A stretch of 64,000 bases of DNA from Mycoplasmopsis pullorum (GTDB lineage: Bacteria; Bacillota_I; Bacilli_A; Mycoplasmatales; Metamycoplasmataceae), in the NCBI RefSeq assembly GCF_001900245.1, contig NZ_CP017813.1, positions 124,001 to 188,000 on the forward strand, written 5' to 3'. The notes beneath the pieces were generated by a model. That model did no database searches, was not told where the DNA came from, and was given only the letters and a program-made list of their open reading frames with translations. Both the position numbers and the translations under genes were made by a program. Of the stretch, positions 1 through 12,049 are shown in pieces (position 1 is the first letter of the stretch; each line of letters begins with the position of its first letter).

Positions 1-2
1 AT

Positions 3-422
3 GGTTTTTATATGATTGAAACAAACATAACAAACATAGATTCAAAAGAAGCGAACGAAATATATAAGGGACAATGAAAAGCGGAAGAAGGTTTCAGAAC
101 CTTAAAATCAGCAATCGAAGTTAGACCGATGTACGTTTATAAAGACGAACATATTCAATCTCATGTATTTTTATGCTTTTTGTCCCTAATTGTTTTGAAA
201 TATTGCATTTATAAATTAAAGAAATTTTATAAAGATAATGGAGAGATCCAAAAACTCACAATGAATATGTTTATAGATTCATTGAAACTTATAACAATCA
301 CAAGAAAGACTGTGAATGGTAAAGTTATAAGTGAAATCAAGAATAATTTAGACCCAGAACATAGGGAATTAAACAAAATATATAGTGATTTTCAATGTGT
401 GGTTCATGGTCTATCATTGTAA
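3..422 (+). pseudogene. 3' part of an IS1634-type transposase gene, cut by the window edge
   Basis: The frame opened by the window edge reads, with TGA as Trp, from about base 3 to the TAA at 420-422. It has the C-terminal transposase segment with EANEIYKGQWKAEEGFRTLKS and FIDSLKLITITRK. The same blocks occur, diverged, in the element at 51309-53162. The catalytic part would lie upstream of the window, so whether the whole gene is intact is unknown; the type is given only because the piece is partial here. The element belongs to the IS4-superfamily, IS1634-like group common in mycoplasmas. Confidence 0.8.
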
Positions 423-433
423 TTTAAAAGCGC

Positions 434-476
434 AAAAAACGAATACGTCTTATTTGTTGGTGTATTCGTTTTTTCT
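434..476 (+). terminator. Hairpin at the right end of the IS
   Basis: The arms AAAAAACGAATAC (434-446) and GTATTCGTTTTTT (462-474) pair perfectly and end in a T tract. The downstream IS copy has an equivalent hairpin at 53096-53137, so this is part of the element. It probably terminates transposase transcription. Confidence 0.75.
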
Positions 477-483
477 TAATTAC

Positions 484-498
484 AAATTGGAAACACAG
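484..498. repeat. IS terminal inverted repeat (right end)
   Basis: AAATTGGAAACACAG differs at two positions from AACTTGGAAACTCAG, the right terminal repeat of the IS at 51309-53162. Recognisable ligA coding sequence begins at the next base, which marks the insertion junction. Confidence 0.7.
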
Positions 499-941
499 GT
501 TGGTTTAAGAACAAGTAAATTAATCGCTCAAGAATTAAAAACAATTGAAAATCTTTTAAATAATGATTTACAAAATTTAATTCACATTAAAGATTTAGGT
601 GAAAAAAGTGTTTGATCATTAATTGAATACGTTAATAAAGAAACCGTGAGATGTTAATCGAATTAAATCAAATAATAGAATTTGAAGAATCTAATGTTGC
701 TAAAACAGATCTTTTATCAAATTTAACTTTTGTAATTACAGGTACTTTATCAAAACCACGTGATTATTTTAAGGATTTAATTGAACAAAATGGTGGTAAA
801 GTCTCTTCATCAGTATCAAAAAATACAAATTATTTACTAGCTGGTGCTGAAGCTGGTTCGAAATTATAAAAAGCAAATCAATTAGGTGTTGCAGTTTTAA
901 GCGAATCTGAATTTAATGATTTACTAAAATCAACTAATTAG
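499..941 (+). pseudogene. ligA: Decayed 3' fragment of NAD-dependent DNA ligase (HhH and BRCT part)
   Basis: Starting directly at the IS end, the frame reads VGLRTSKLIAQEL and then LGEKSVWSLIEYV, which fits the helix-hairpin-helix part of LigA. A frameshift between about 612 and 651 moves reading into the BRCT domain, with [14 protein letters not shown] and [19 protein letters not shown]. An in-frame TAA at 867-869 interrupts the BRCT, after which KANQLGVAVLSESEF continues to the final TAG at 939-941. The adenylation and OB domains are absent. DNA ligase is essential, so an intact ligA should exist elsewhere and this is probably a rearranged duplicate. The BRCT identity is clear; the history is inference. 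Confidence 0.8.
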
Positions 942-1024
942 TCTATTTTATAGTCAAAAAAGGAAAGAAAAATAACTAAAAAAATTGTTTTAAATACAAA
1001 ATTAAAAATGTTATTATTATTAGT

Positions 1025-2359
1025 ATGAAAAATTTGTCAAATAATGAACTTGAAAACAAAAATGAACAAAACACCGAAAACCAAGAATGTCAACAAAACA
1101 TGCAAAAGATTAGTAAAAACACTAATTTATTAAGAAAAATTTTAAATTTCAAGAATTTGCATGCAACTAATAAATCAAATCAATATCTTAAACCGGCTAA
1201 TTCATTTATTCAAAGCGATGAAGAAATTATCCGTAAGGCGAACCTAATCAACTACAAGATGGGTATTTATTTAATCAATAATGACAATGAAAAAATGACT
1301 TTACCGATCATTTGAAAGGTATATTGAAAAAGAGTTTTAATAATTTTCTTAGCCGCATTAATTTTTAACTTTGGTGCTCAAGTATTTTTAATTAAAGCTT
1401 CAACTGTCCCTTCTGGTTTGACTGGGATACCTACATTGATTCAATTATTAATTCCGAAAACTAAACCTTATTTTGCGGTCATTTATTTAGCTGTTAATAT
1501 TCCGTTGTTTCTATTTTTTGGATTTCATATAAAGAAGAGTTTTACGGTTTTAACTATTTTATTTATGTTATTCCAAATTATTACTAACTTTTTCTTTACT
1601 TGACAACCAATTGAAGATAAATTAATTCACTGAATCGATTTTGTTCCTAATTGAGAACATAATATTGATCAAGCAATAAATGCAGGTAGCGTTTTTAATG
1701 AACAAATTCTTAAGGAAACTCAAGTAATTCGTGTAATTAATCCCGAAACCTGACCAATTTTAGTATATTGTGGTATTGGTGCTTTATTTATCGGTTCTGG
1801 TGTTGCACTTACCTGAAAAGCAGGTGGTTCAACCGGAGGGACTGATATTGTTGTTTATTATTTCTCAACAAAAAGTAAACGCAATGTAGCAGGTGTAATG
1901 ACGATTGTTTCATTTGCTACTGCAGCTACATTCTTAATCATTTATGGTTTTTTAAGTCCAAACGTTTACGTTGATAATCAAGAAAATGTCTACACATCAA
2001 AATACATTTATTTTGGAATGCGTGAATTATCAACTTTCTTTTACATTTTAGTTAATAACTTAGTTCTTGGAATCATCTATCCAAAATATAAAAAAGTCAA
2101 ATTATCTATTTCTTGTGCGGATCCAGCAAACGTACTTGCTTATTTCAAATTAATCAATTACTGACATGGATACCAAGTGACTACATTAAAAAGTGGTTAT
2201 ACTGGAAAAGATGTTTACAAAGTTGAAACTGTAATGCTTCTTTTAGAAACTAAAAACATTATCGAAGATCTTAAAAAAGTTGATTCAACTTTATTTATTT
2301 CTATTACTCCAGTTGAGCGAGTAATTGGTAACTTCAACACTCAATATGTAGATCAATAA
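1025..2359 (+). CDS. YitT-family (DUF161/DUF2179) membrane protein
   Basis: The protein has 444 residues with TGA read as Trp. A charged N-terminal tail of about 95 residues precedes a membrane region with several hydrophobic segments and the family-like glycine-rich stretch WKAGGSTGGTDIVVYYFSTK near residue 260. The C-terminal 80 residues (GYQVTTLKSGYTGKDVYKVETVM and onward) match the soluble DUF2179 domain of YitT proteins. The substrate of this family is unknown. No Shine-Dalgarno sequence is seen; TATTAT at 1012-1017 ends seven bases before the ATG, which suggests a leaderless mRNA. A strong terminator follows at 2364. Confidence 0.85.
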
Positions 2360-2363
2360 TATT

Positions 2364-2395
2364 CTCCACACTTTTGTGTGGAGTTTTTATTTTTT
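2364..2395 (+). terminator. Rho-independent terminator after the YitT gene
   Basis: Perfect 8-bp stem CTCCACAC/GTGTGGAG with a TTTT loop, followed by a T-rich run. Confidence 0.9.
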
Positions 2396-2524
2396 CTTGA
2401 ATGTCCCCAGTCGGTACGATTGAAATTTAAACTTAAGTGTTCATTGACTTGATTGTCCCTTACTGGGAAAATTTCAAATGGTCAAAAACCTCCTAAAATA
2501 ATGTTTTTATATAGTGTAATGTTT

Positions 2525-2567
2525 CCACATTTCATACCACACTGATGTTTTGATGCGTGAAATGTGG
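2525..2567. repeat. Inverted repeat in the 2396-2788 intergenic region
   Basis: The 10-bp arms CCACATTTCA (2525-2534) and TGAAATGTGG (2558-2567) are separated by 23 bases. The word GTTTCCACAT at 2521 recurs as GTTTCCATAT at 2571. No T tract follows, so it is not an ordinary terminator. No convincing gene lies between 2396 and 2788. The rest is AT-rich DNA with a possible long-loop hairpin AAAAAACAG (2634-2642) / CTGTTTTTT (2692-2700) ahead of glpO. Confidence 0.5.
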
Positions 2568-2719
2568 TACGTTTCCATATTGAAAAAATATAATAAAAAA
2601 ATTTATAAAAATTAAAAAGTGCATTTTCATATTAAAAAACAGGGAAAAATTACATTTTTGTCTTATTATGACATTTTATAGCTGTTTTTTGTTATTTTTT
2701 TCACTTCAACTCTCGCTTT

Positions 2720-2785
2720 TAATATGCTTTAATTAAATCGTCCAAAAGAAATGAAATGGACAAGTGTTAATATTGAAAAGGAGAG
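2720..2785 (+). promoter_or_regulatory. Probable promoter/operator and RBS region of the glp operon
   Basis: TAATAT at about 2720-2725 is a candidate -10. The inverted repeat GTCCA (2740-2744) / TGGAC (2757-2761) lies just downstream, where a repressor could act. AAGGAGAG just before the ATG at 2789 is a strong ribosome binding site. The regulator is unknown. Confidence 0.4.
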
Positions 2786-2788
2786 TAC

Positions 2789-3940
2789 ATGAAAAAATAT
2801 GATGTAGCTATAATCGGAGCTGGGATTATTGGTGGATCAATAGCTTATGAATTATCTCGTTATAAGTTAGATTTAGTAATAATTGAAAAAAATCCAAAAG
2901 TAGCAAATGAAACGTCATTAGGTAACTCAGGGTTGATTCACGGTGGTTTTGATCCTGAACCACACAAAATTGAAGCAAAACTTAATTTAGAAGGTAACAT
3001 TAAATGACAAACAGATTGATTTAAACATTTAAAGTTTCCTAGAGTAAAAATTGATTCTTTAATTTTAGCGTTTAATGATGAAGAAATGAAACATGTACAT
3101 ATGTTATACGACCGTGGATTAATTAACAAATTAGATCCTAAAGATTTAAAAGTTTTAACAGGTGAAGAAGTTCTTAAAAAAGAACCGAACGTAAATCCAG
3201 AAGTGGTTGGAGCATTATTGTGTACATCTTCAGTTGCAATTCATCCAGTAGAAGCAACTAAAGCTTTAATCGGTGCCGCAAAACAAAATGGTACAGAATT
3301 ACGTGTTTCTTCTGAAGTAACCAAAATTGAATATTTAGAAGCTGAAAAGTTATTCGAAATTACAATTAATAATTCAGAAAAAATTTACGCTAAAAAAGTT
3401 GTTGATGCGGCGGGACACTATGCAGATAAAATTGCAAATGATAATGGATTTGATGACTTTAAACAAACAACACGTCGTGGAGAATATCGTATTTTGGACA
3501 ACTATGATCCTAATTTAATTCATTCAGTACTTTTTAAAGTACCTACAATTCATGGAAAAGGAGTGATTGTAGCTCCTACTTTAGATGGAAAATATTTAGT
3601 TGGACCAACTGCTGAAGAAGGGGTTGCTAAAGAAGATACTAGATTAGTAACTAGAGAAAAATATGATTATATTGGTCAAATTGGTACCAAAATTGTTCCA
3701 TCACTTAAATTAGATCGTACAATTATGACTTTATCCGGATCACGTCCAATTGATGTTGAAACAAACGACTTTGTTATTAGAAAAAGTAAAAATAATCCAA
3801 ACTTTATTTTAGCTGCTGGAATGCAATCACCTGCTTTATCATCTGCACCAGCAATCGCATCAGAAATTGCAAAATTATTAGACTGTAAATTAGAAGAAAA
3901 AGAAGATTTCAAACCAGATTACGAAATTGACGTATTTTAA
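2789..3940 (+). CDS. glpO: Glycerol-3-phosphate oxidase GlpO (H2O2-producing)
   Basis: FAD-dependent oxidoreductase of 383 residues, close to the length of mycoplasmal GlpO. The N-terminal Rossmann fold shows AIIGAGIIGGSIAYEL at residues 8-23. It is followed by NSGLIHGGFDPEP, the flavin-proximal His segment, and VVDAAGHYADKIA; the C-terminus has ILAAGMQSPALSSAPAIA. It oxidises glycerol 3-phosphate to dihydroxyacetone phosphate and passes electrons to O2, giving H2O2, a known cytotoxic factor of pathogenic mycoplasmas. It leads the operon glpO-glpK-glpF with a good SD (AAGGAGAG). The annotation GlpD (dehydrogenase) is also used for this family, but bacterial quinone-linked GlpD is longer. Confidence 0.92.
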
Positions 3941-3953
3941 AAAGGATGTATAA

Positions 3954-5482
<1,529 letters not shown>

Positions 5483-5483
<1 letters not shown>

Positions 5484-6250
5484 TGTCTGACATGGTCAAG
5501 ATTTTAATTGGTGAACTTTTAGGTACGTTCGCTTTGGTATTATTAGGTAACGGTGTAGTAGCAAGTGTTAAGTTTAAAAACATGTTTGCTGCAAACACAC
5601 GTCCAAACTGAGTTTTAATTACATTAGCATGAGGTTTTGCAGTTTTTGTTGGTGTAATTATTGCTAACGCATTCTCTACAGGTGCACACTTAAATCCAGC
5701 TGTAACTGTATTTTTAACAATCAAAGGACTTAAAGGTACAGATGCTGCTGCCGCAGTGATTTTAAAAGGTGTTGTGTACATTGTTGCTCAATTTATCGGT
5801 GCTGCATTAGCACAAGTAACATTGAACTTTTTAAATTGACAACACATTAAAGAAAATGATGCAGAATTATTAAAAGGATCAAGCTGTACAGGTCCTGCAC
5901 ACAGAAAAGCATTTGCACAAAACTTTGGATACGAATTTATCGGTACTGTAGTACTTTTAGCTTCCATTTTAGCTTTTGCTTTTGGTAGCAACAGATTAGA
6001 TGCATTAGGACCAATTCCAGTTACATTTGTAGTTATGGCTATTGGTATGTCGTTAGGTTCTGTAACAGGTTACGCAATTAACCCTGCTCGTGACTTAGCA
6101 CCAAGACTTGTTTACTTTGCTACAACTAAATTATTCAAAAAACAAATTAAAAATCCTGTTAGTCCAGATTTCGCATACGGATTATCAGTTCCTGTAGCAG
6201 CTCCTTTATTCGCTGGTGTTGTGATGGGATTAGTGAGTTTTGCAGTTTAA
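5483..6250 (+). CDS. glpF: Glycerol facilitator (aquaglyceroporin)
   Basis: MIP-family channel of 255 residues. Both pore motifs are present: HLNPAVT near residue 72 and INPARDLAPR near residue 193; Asp after NPAR is typical of glycerol channels. Six membrane segments fit the hydrophobic pattern, beginning with MVKILIGELLGTFALVLLGNG. The start overlaps the glpK stop, so translation is coupled. The insert between the two halves (about residues 125-145) is hydrophilic. Confidence 0.93.
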
Positions 6251-6279
6251 ATAATAGCAAAATAATCAATCATATTAAA

Positions 6280-6310
6280 AAACCTTCGTCAAAAACGAGG
6301 GTTTTTATTT
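6280..6310 (+). terminator. Terminator of the glp operon
   Basis: Stem AAACCTTCGT (6280-6289) / ACGAGGGTTT (6295-6304) with one G-U pair, followed by a T run. Confidence 0.88.
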
Positions 6311-6349
6311 GCGGTTTTTTGGGACACTTTAGAGCCAAAATGGGACAAT

Positions 6350-6377
6350 CAAAAAAACACAGAAATTAATTCTGTGC
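6350..6377 (-). terminator. Terminator after the RNase J gene
   Basis: On the minus strand the arms 6376-6370 and 6364-6358 (CACAGAA/TTCTGTG) pair and are followed by seven T. It lies right after the stop of rnj and faces the glp terminator. Confidence 0.8.
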
Positions 6378-6382
6378 TTTTT

Positions 6383-8302
6383 CTATTCTTCGTCTTCTTC
6401 ATCTAAATCGTCGAATTGTTCTAAAGTAACATCTTTGAATATTTGTTTTTCGATATCTTTGATTATTTTCTTAGTTTCTTTTGAGATTCGATCTTTTTTA
6501 TTTGATTTTTTGACTGTATTATTATTTGTTTTAGCATTTTCATTGTTGTTTTTGTTTGATTCATTTTCAAATCTAACAATGATTTTTTCTTCTTCTTGAT
6601 TTGCTTTTTTATGTGTTTTTTTGGTTGTTGGATCGATTACAAAAATAATCGGAATAATAATCGGATCACGTCTACGTTCTTTGTGGTAAAGTGCACTCAA
6701 ACGTTCAATTAAAAACTTTTTAATCTGTGGAACAGATCAATTTGGAGTATTCTTAATGTAATGTAAGACCGCACCGTGGGCAATTCTTTTACTTTCTTCG
6801 ATTAACTCTTGTGAATTTTTAACAAAGAAGCAACCACGAGACAATAATTGAATTTTACCCACCGAATTATTCTTTTTATTAATTGTAACAACCACTGAAA
6901 CAAAACCGCTTTGTGCAAGTCTATTTCTTTCTTTAATTAAAGCAGCGGTTGTATTTAAGATTGATTTTCCATCAATAAAAACAGGTCCAAAATCGATTTT
7001 TTCCTTAGTCGGGATAATCTCATTGTTACGCATTAAGTAAACATAACCATTTTGTGGTACTATCACATTTTTTGGATCAACTCCGTTTTCGATTGCACTT
7101 TGACCGTGAACAATTGACATACGGTATTCACCGTGGTATGGTAAAAAGTACTTTGGTTTAGTTAATTTAAAAATTTTATCGTGTTCATGGCGATAAGCAT
7201 GACCACTGGTGTGTAGATAACCGTCAACACCATTTTCTTTAATGATCGCACCTAATTTGTACAATCTATTAACTAATAATTCAATTACCATTCGATTGCC
7301 AGGGATGGGACTAGAAGAAAAGATGATCATGTCCCCTTTTGCGATTTTGATTGTTGGATGTTTTCCGTATGACATTCTTGATAAAGCTGCAAGTTGTTCA
7401 CCTTGAGATCCAGTTGTTAAGATCACTAAATCATTTTCGTTAATTGAACCTAATTGTTTTTTATCCGCAAAAACATCAGCAGGTACATCAATGTATCCCA
7501 ATTTACGACCAATTTTAATTCCTTGAATCATCGAACGACCAAAAACTAAAATCTTTTTATTCATTTTAACGGCAAGGTCAATAATCACCTTAACACGAGT
7601 TAAGTTCGAAGCAAAAGCAGTAACAATAATTTTACGTTTTGCATTTTCCATGTGTTTTTTAATGTCTGTTAAAATGTCACTTTCACTTGGTGAGTGGTAC
7701 GGTCTCATCGCATTTGTTGAATCACTTAAAAGAACAGTTAAACCTTGTTTTCCGATTTCATCTAAACGAGCAAAGTCAGTATAGTTACCAATTGGTGTAT
7801 AGTCAAATCTAAAATCACCAGTACACATTAATGAACCATTTGGGGTAGTTAAACGTACTCCAAATGCGTCTGGAATTGAGTGTTGAGCGGTTCAAAAATC
7901 TGCACGAACTTCATTATTCGCGAAATAATAACTATCTTTTTTATCAATTTCGATAAATTCAATTGGTTTAGTTATTTTTTGTTCATCAAATTTTGCTTTT
8001 AAATATTGAATTGCAATTCTAGGAGCAAAAATTTTGTTTAATCTTGTTTGTTTTACCAAGTACACTACACCACCGATGTGGTCTTCGTGTCCGTGAGTAA
8101 TGAATAATGCTTCGACTTTTTTATTAGGTTGATTTAGGTATGAATAATCAGGAATAATTCCTTTAATTCCGGTGGTGAATGTGTCTGCGAATTTAATACC
8201 AGCATCAATGATAAAGATGTGGTCATTGTGTTCAATTAATAATGTTGATTTTCCTATTTCCTGAACACCACCAAGCGGAATAATTCGAGTATCTGTTGGC
8301 AT
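6383..8302 (-). CDS. rnj: Ribonuclease J
   Basis: Metallo-beta-lactamase/beta-CASP nuclease of 639 residues. The zinc motif HGHEDHIGG starts at residue 70, the ligand segment TGDFRFDYTP follows near residue 158, and HTSGHAYRHEHDKI and LPYHGEYRM are beta-CASP motifs. It would process and degrade mRNA and rRNA 5'-to-3'. It is longer than the usual 555-residue form. Residues from about 540 on form a charged tail rich in Lys, Asn and Glu that ends in an acidic run, and this probably acts as a protein or RNA tether. The start has the SD GGAGA seven to eight bases upstream. Confidence 0.94.
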
Positions 8303-8435
8303 AAGTCTCCTATAAAATGAGTTTTATAATTTAAAAAATAAATATTAAAAGATTGATCAATAATTTAATCTTCTTACTTAAGTAAGTTAATCAAATAATA
8401 AGAAATTATATATTATATTGACTTAAAAAAATAAT

Positions 8436-10547
8436 TTATTTTATGAGACCTGAAATACGTCCGTTTTCTTTGTTAATTTCTAAAATTTCCACCAACAAAT
8501 CTTGACCTATAAATAAGTCGTTTTTATTAAATGAACCAGTGATTTTACTATTATGCACAAAAACACTTTCTTTGATTCCGATAAAAATAAACACACCAAA
8601 ATCGGTTATATTTTCAATTCTTCCGTTGTACGAATTATTAATTGCTAAATCATCAATTGTTTTGAGTGAATAATCGATTTTAAAACCACTTTTTCTATCG
8701 CGAATGTCTCTAGCAGGGTTTAATAATGAGTCGATAATTAATTCGACATCGTAAATTGAAATTTTGAATTTTTGAGCTAATTCATCAATTTGATATTCTT
8801 TTTCAAATTTTTGAGTTTGCACATCATAGTTTAAATATTCCATTATTTGACGTGCAACTTTGTAACTTTCAGGATGGATATTTGTTGAATCTAAAAACTC
8901 GCTTGAACCGTAAATTCTTAAGAAACCGACTGATTGTTCAAAACTTTTTGCTCCAAGACCTTTAACTTTTTTGAGTTCATTTCGATTTTTAAATAATCCA
9001 TTTTCATTACGGTATTCAACAATATTTTGAGCTGTTTTTTTATTAATTCCAGATACATGTAAAAGAATATGTTTGGTTGCACTGTTTAAATTAACTCCAA
9101 CAAGGTTAATTGTTTTAAAGATTTTAAAGTCTAATTCTTCACCTAATTCTTTTTGATTTACATCATGCTGATATTGACCAATACCGATTGATTTAGGATC
9201 GATTTTGATAATTTCATTTAAAGGATCTTGAAAACGTCTACCAATATTAATTGCTGATCTAAGTTCAACACTTAATTCAGGAAATTCTTCTTGAGCTAAT
9301 TCTGAAGCTGAATAAACACTTGCTCCTGATTCTGAAACGATTTCAACAGGAATATTGAATTTATTTTTTTCAAGTAATTTTTCAATAAAATCTCTTGTTT
9401 CTCACGAAGCTGTTCCGTTACCAATTAATATCATTTGTGGTACGTGTTGATTAATTTCTTTTAAAATAATCTCACTTGATTCTTTGAGTTTATTTACAGG
9501 TGGATTAGGATATATCACACCAGTTTTAATTAGTGTTCCATCACCTTCAAGTAATGCATATTTGCAACCATGGACATAGGCCGGATCAATTGCAAGCAAC
9601 TTAGTATTTTTAACTGCTGGAGAGAGTAAAATTGATTCTAAATTTTTTGAAAAAATTTGGATAGCATCTTTTTCAGCACGAGCGAATAAGTCTTCGAAGA
9701 TTTTGTTTTTAACTGATGGCAAAATTAAACGATTTAATGAATCTTGAACAGCATTTTTAAGTAGTGCAGCTGTACGTTTATTTTTGAAAAAATGATTAGT
9801 AATGTTATTTAATAAAATAGTTTCATTAATCTCAAATTTCATTGCTAAAATATCTTTTTTGACTGCACGATTAATTGCTAAAATTTTGTAATTTTGAATA
9901 TATTTAATTGGTTGAGTAAAATCATAATATATTTTAAAAACAGAGTTTTCATCAATTGCTTTAGGTTTTAATTTGGTATTAATTTTTCCATAATTTCAAA
10001 TTTGATCATACACATAATCACGTACTCATGGATCTTGTGAAATTCATTGCGAAATGATAAAAAGTGCTTGTTCAATAGCAAATTCAACACTTGCTACATC
10101 CTTGGTGATGAATTTTTCGGCATATTTATAAGGATTAAACTCGATTTTTGTGTTTGTAAAAATTTCTTTTGCTAACGGTTCTAAGCCTAGTTTAATTGCT
10201 TCAGAAGCTTTTGTTTTTTTACCAATTTTAAAAGGTTCATAAATCGCTTCTAAATCAGATTTTTTTGTCGATTCAAGAATACTTTTTTCGATTTCTGGGG
10301 TTAATAAATCTTTCTCTTTAAGACTATTTAGAATAGTATTTTTACGTTCTTCAAGTTCTAGATTATATTTATATTTTTTATAAATATCATTAATTTGCTC
10401 TTCGTCTAAATTACCAGTAAACTCTTTTCGATATCTCGAAATAAATGCAACAGTTGATCCTTCACTTAACATTTGCAATGTATTTTCCAAATATTTAATA
10501 TCGATATTTAACTCTTGTGATAATTTTGTAATTACATCTTGATTCAT
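8436..10547 (-). CDS. tex: Tex-family S1 RNA-binding protein
   Basis: The protein has 703 residues. An N-terminal helical part (FISRYRKEFTGNLDEEQIND) is followed by the YqgF/RuvC-like fold (LLAIDPAYVHGCKYALLEGDG, then ILIGNGTAS). A helix-hairpin-helix segment (HVSGINKKTAQNIVEYRNENG, LKKVKGLGAKSFEQSVGFLRI) leads to a C-terminal S1 domain (YNGRIENITDFGVFIFIG). This is the exact domain order of Tex, a nucleic-acid-binding factor linked to transcription. SD AAGGAG lies before the ATG. It is co-oriented with rnj but separated from it by 133 AT-rich bases. Confidence 0.93.
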
Positions 10548-10570
10548 AATTCTCCTTGTTAAAGTAATTT

Positions 10571-10601
10571 AAAAATAAATAACCAAACCGGTTATTTATT
10601 T
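10571..10601 (-). terminator. Terminator overlapping the end of the NERD gene
   Basis: Perfect 12-bp stem AAATAAATAACC/GGTTATTTATTT with a 5-base loop, then TTAAATT on the minus strand. It includes the last codons of the gene at 10592-11308. Confidence 0.7.
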
Positions 10602-11308
10602 TGTTTAGTGATTTTTTTGAATTTTTTTGCTTCTTTTAAAGTGTTAGCTTTCATTCCGTTTAATACTAATTTAAAGTCACGAATGTTAATTTTGCTTGGT
10701 AAGTGATTTAATTCTTGATAAATAAAATCGAACTTGCTAGCTAAATCTTCTTCAGTTGAGAGCACCACATAATTATCTACATTATAAATGTCATAAGTTG
10801 TATCTTTTTGTGTAACAATCATAGAAATGGCCATAAAATTCATATTTAACATTTTATATAGATGTTTAATGTGTTTGTAGTTTTGAATTAAAAAGTTTGA
10901 AACCTTATTTTTTTTACCTTTATTTTTGTTAGTAATGTATAAGTATTCACTTACTGAATCACCACTAATGTGTCCTTTATAACTTTTATATTCTAAAACA
11001 ATCACAAATTTTTCGTTAAATACAATTCCATCAACTTCAAAAATATTTCCATCGTAATGATAGGTCGCAGGTCCGACATATTCCATTTTGTATTTATGAG
11101 CTAATTCTTTAACTTGTTTAACAATATTATTTTCGAAAATAAATCCTTGTGTTTTCTTACGTGTTTTGAATAAATAATAATAAATAGCAAAACCTATTGC
11201 ACCTACAAAAAGCAACAACATAAAAACTAAACCGATAATTGCGTATGTTTTATTAAAATTGTTTTCTGCATTCTGTTCAGCTAATTCAGCATAAATTTCA
11301 AAGTTCAT
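10592..11308 (-). CDS. Membrane-anchored NERD-domain protein
   Basis: The protein has 238 residues. One membrane segment lies at about residues 24-47 (IIGLVFMLLLFVGAIGFAIYY). The rest is a NERD (nuclease-related) domain, with FEVDGIVFNEKFVIVLEYKSYKGHISG at about residues 91-117 giving the D-x(n)-ExK core of this fold. The family's substrate is not established. TATAAT at 11320-11315 ends six bases before the ATG and there is no SD, so the mRNA is probably leaderless. It is divergent from upp. Confidence 0.8.
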   Translation of the reverse strand: MNFEIYAELAEQNAENNFNKTYAIIGLVFMLLLFVGAIGFAIYYYLFKTRKKTQGFIFENNIVKQVKELAHKYKMEYVGPATYHYDGNIFEVDGIVFNEKFVIVLEYKSYKGHISGDSVSEYLYITNKNKGKKNKVSNFLIQNYKHIKHLYKMLNMNFMAISMIVTQKDTTYDIYNVDNYVVLSTEEDLASKFDFIYQELNHLPSKINIRDFKLVLNGMKANTLKEAKKFKKITKQNK

Positions 11309-11314
11309 GAAATT

Positions 11315-11320
11315 ATTATA
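11315..11320 (-). promoter_or_regulatory. -10 box of the NERD gene
   Basis: TATAAT on the minus strand, six bases upstream of ATG 11308. The expected transcription start falls on the A of the start codon. Confidence 0.55.
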
Positions 11321-11386
11321 ATATTTTTAATTAAAATACCTTAAAATATGTAGAATTTAATTAAACACTGTGAGGAGTATAACAAA

Positions 11387-12013
11387 ATGTTGAAAGTTAT
11401 TGAACATCCGTTAATTTCAATTAAATTAACATATATGAGAGATAAAAATGCGAACCACTCTCGTTTTAGAAGAAATTTAAATGAAATTGCTTCATTAATG
11501 GTTTATGAAATTTTACGTGATTACGAAACTAAACCAAAAAAAGTTGTAACACCACTTGAAAAAGAACACGTTGGTTTTGATTTCAATAAAGAAATTGTCA
11601 TTGTCCCAATTTTGCGTGCCGGTTTAGGTATGTTGGATGGTCTACTTAGTTTAGTCCCAGAAGCCCGCGTGGGACACATTGGTGTCTATCGTGATGAAAC
11701 CACACATCAACCACATCAATATTTCTACAAAATGCCAGATGTACCAAAGGACTCACATATTTTAGTAGTTGACCCCATGCTGGCCACCGGTGGGAGTGCT
11801 GTGGATGCGATTAATTTACTTAAAAAAGATGGATTTACAAATATTCAATTGTGCTGCCTTGTTGGAGTACGAGAAGGTGTTAATTTTGTTGAAAAGAACT
11901 TTGGTAAAGATTTTCCAATCTTTTTAGCAAATTTAGATGAGAAACTAAATGTCAACAAATACATCGAACCTGGTCTTGGGGATGCTGGAGACCGTATCTT
12001 CGGGACAAAATAA
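11387..12013 (+). CDS. upp: Uracil phosphoribosyltransferase
   Basis: The protein has 208 residues, the normal length. PILRAGLGMLDGLLSLVPEA and the PRPP-binding loop VVDPMLATGGSAVDAI are diagnostic, and the C-terminal GLGDAGDRIFGTK is the uracil-binding end. It makes UMP from uracil and PRPP, the salvage route used by mycoplasmas that lack pyrimidine synthesis. SD GAGGAG precedes the ATG. Confidence 0.97.
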   Translation: MLKVIEHPLISIKLTYMRDKNANHSRFRRNLNEIASLMVYEILRDYETKPKKVVTPLEKEHVGFDFNKEIVIVPILRAGLGMLDGLLSLVPEARVGHIGVYRDETTHQPHQYFYKMPDVPKDSHILVVDPMLATGGSAVDAINLLKKDGFTNIQLCCLVGVREGVNFVEKNFGKDFPIFLANLDEKLNVNKYIEPGLGDAGDRIFGTK

Positions 12014-12049
12014 AAGTTCAACACATTCAAGGTTGAACTTTTTTGTTAT
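12012..12049. terminator. Bidirectional terminator between upp and lepA
   Basis: Stem AAAGTTCAAC/GTTGAACTTT with a 9-base loop and T tracts on both strands. It includes the upp stop and touches the lepA stop, so it can serve both convergent genes. Confidence 0.85.
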
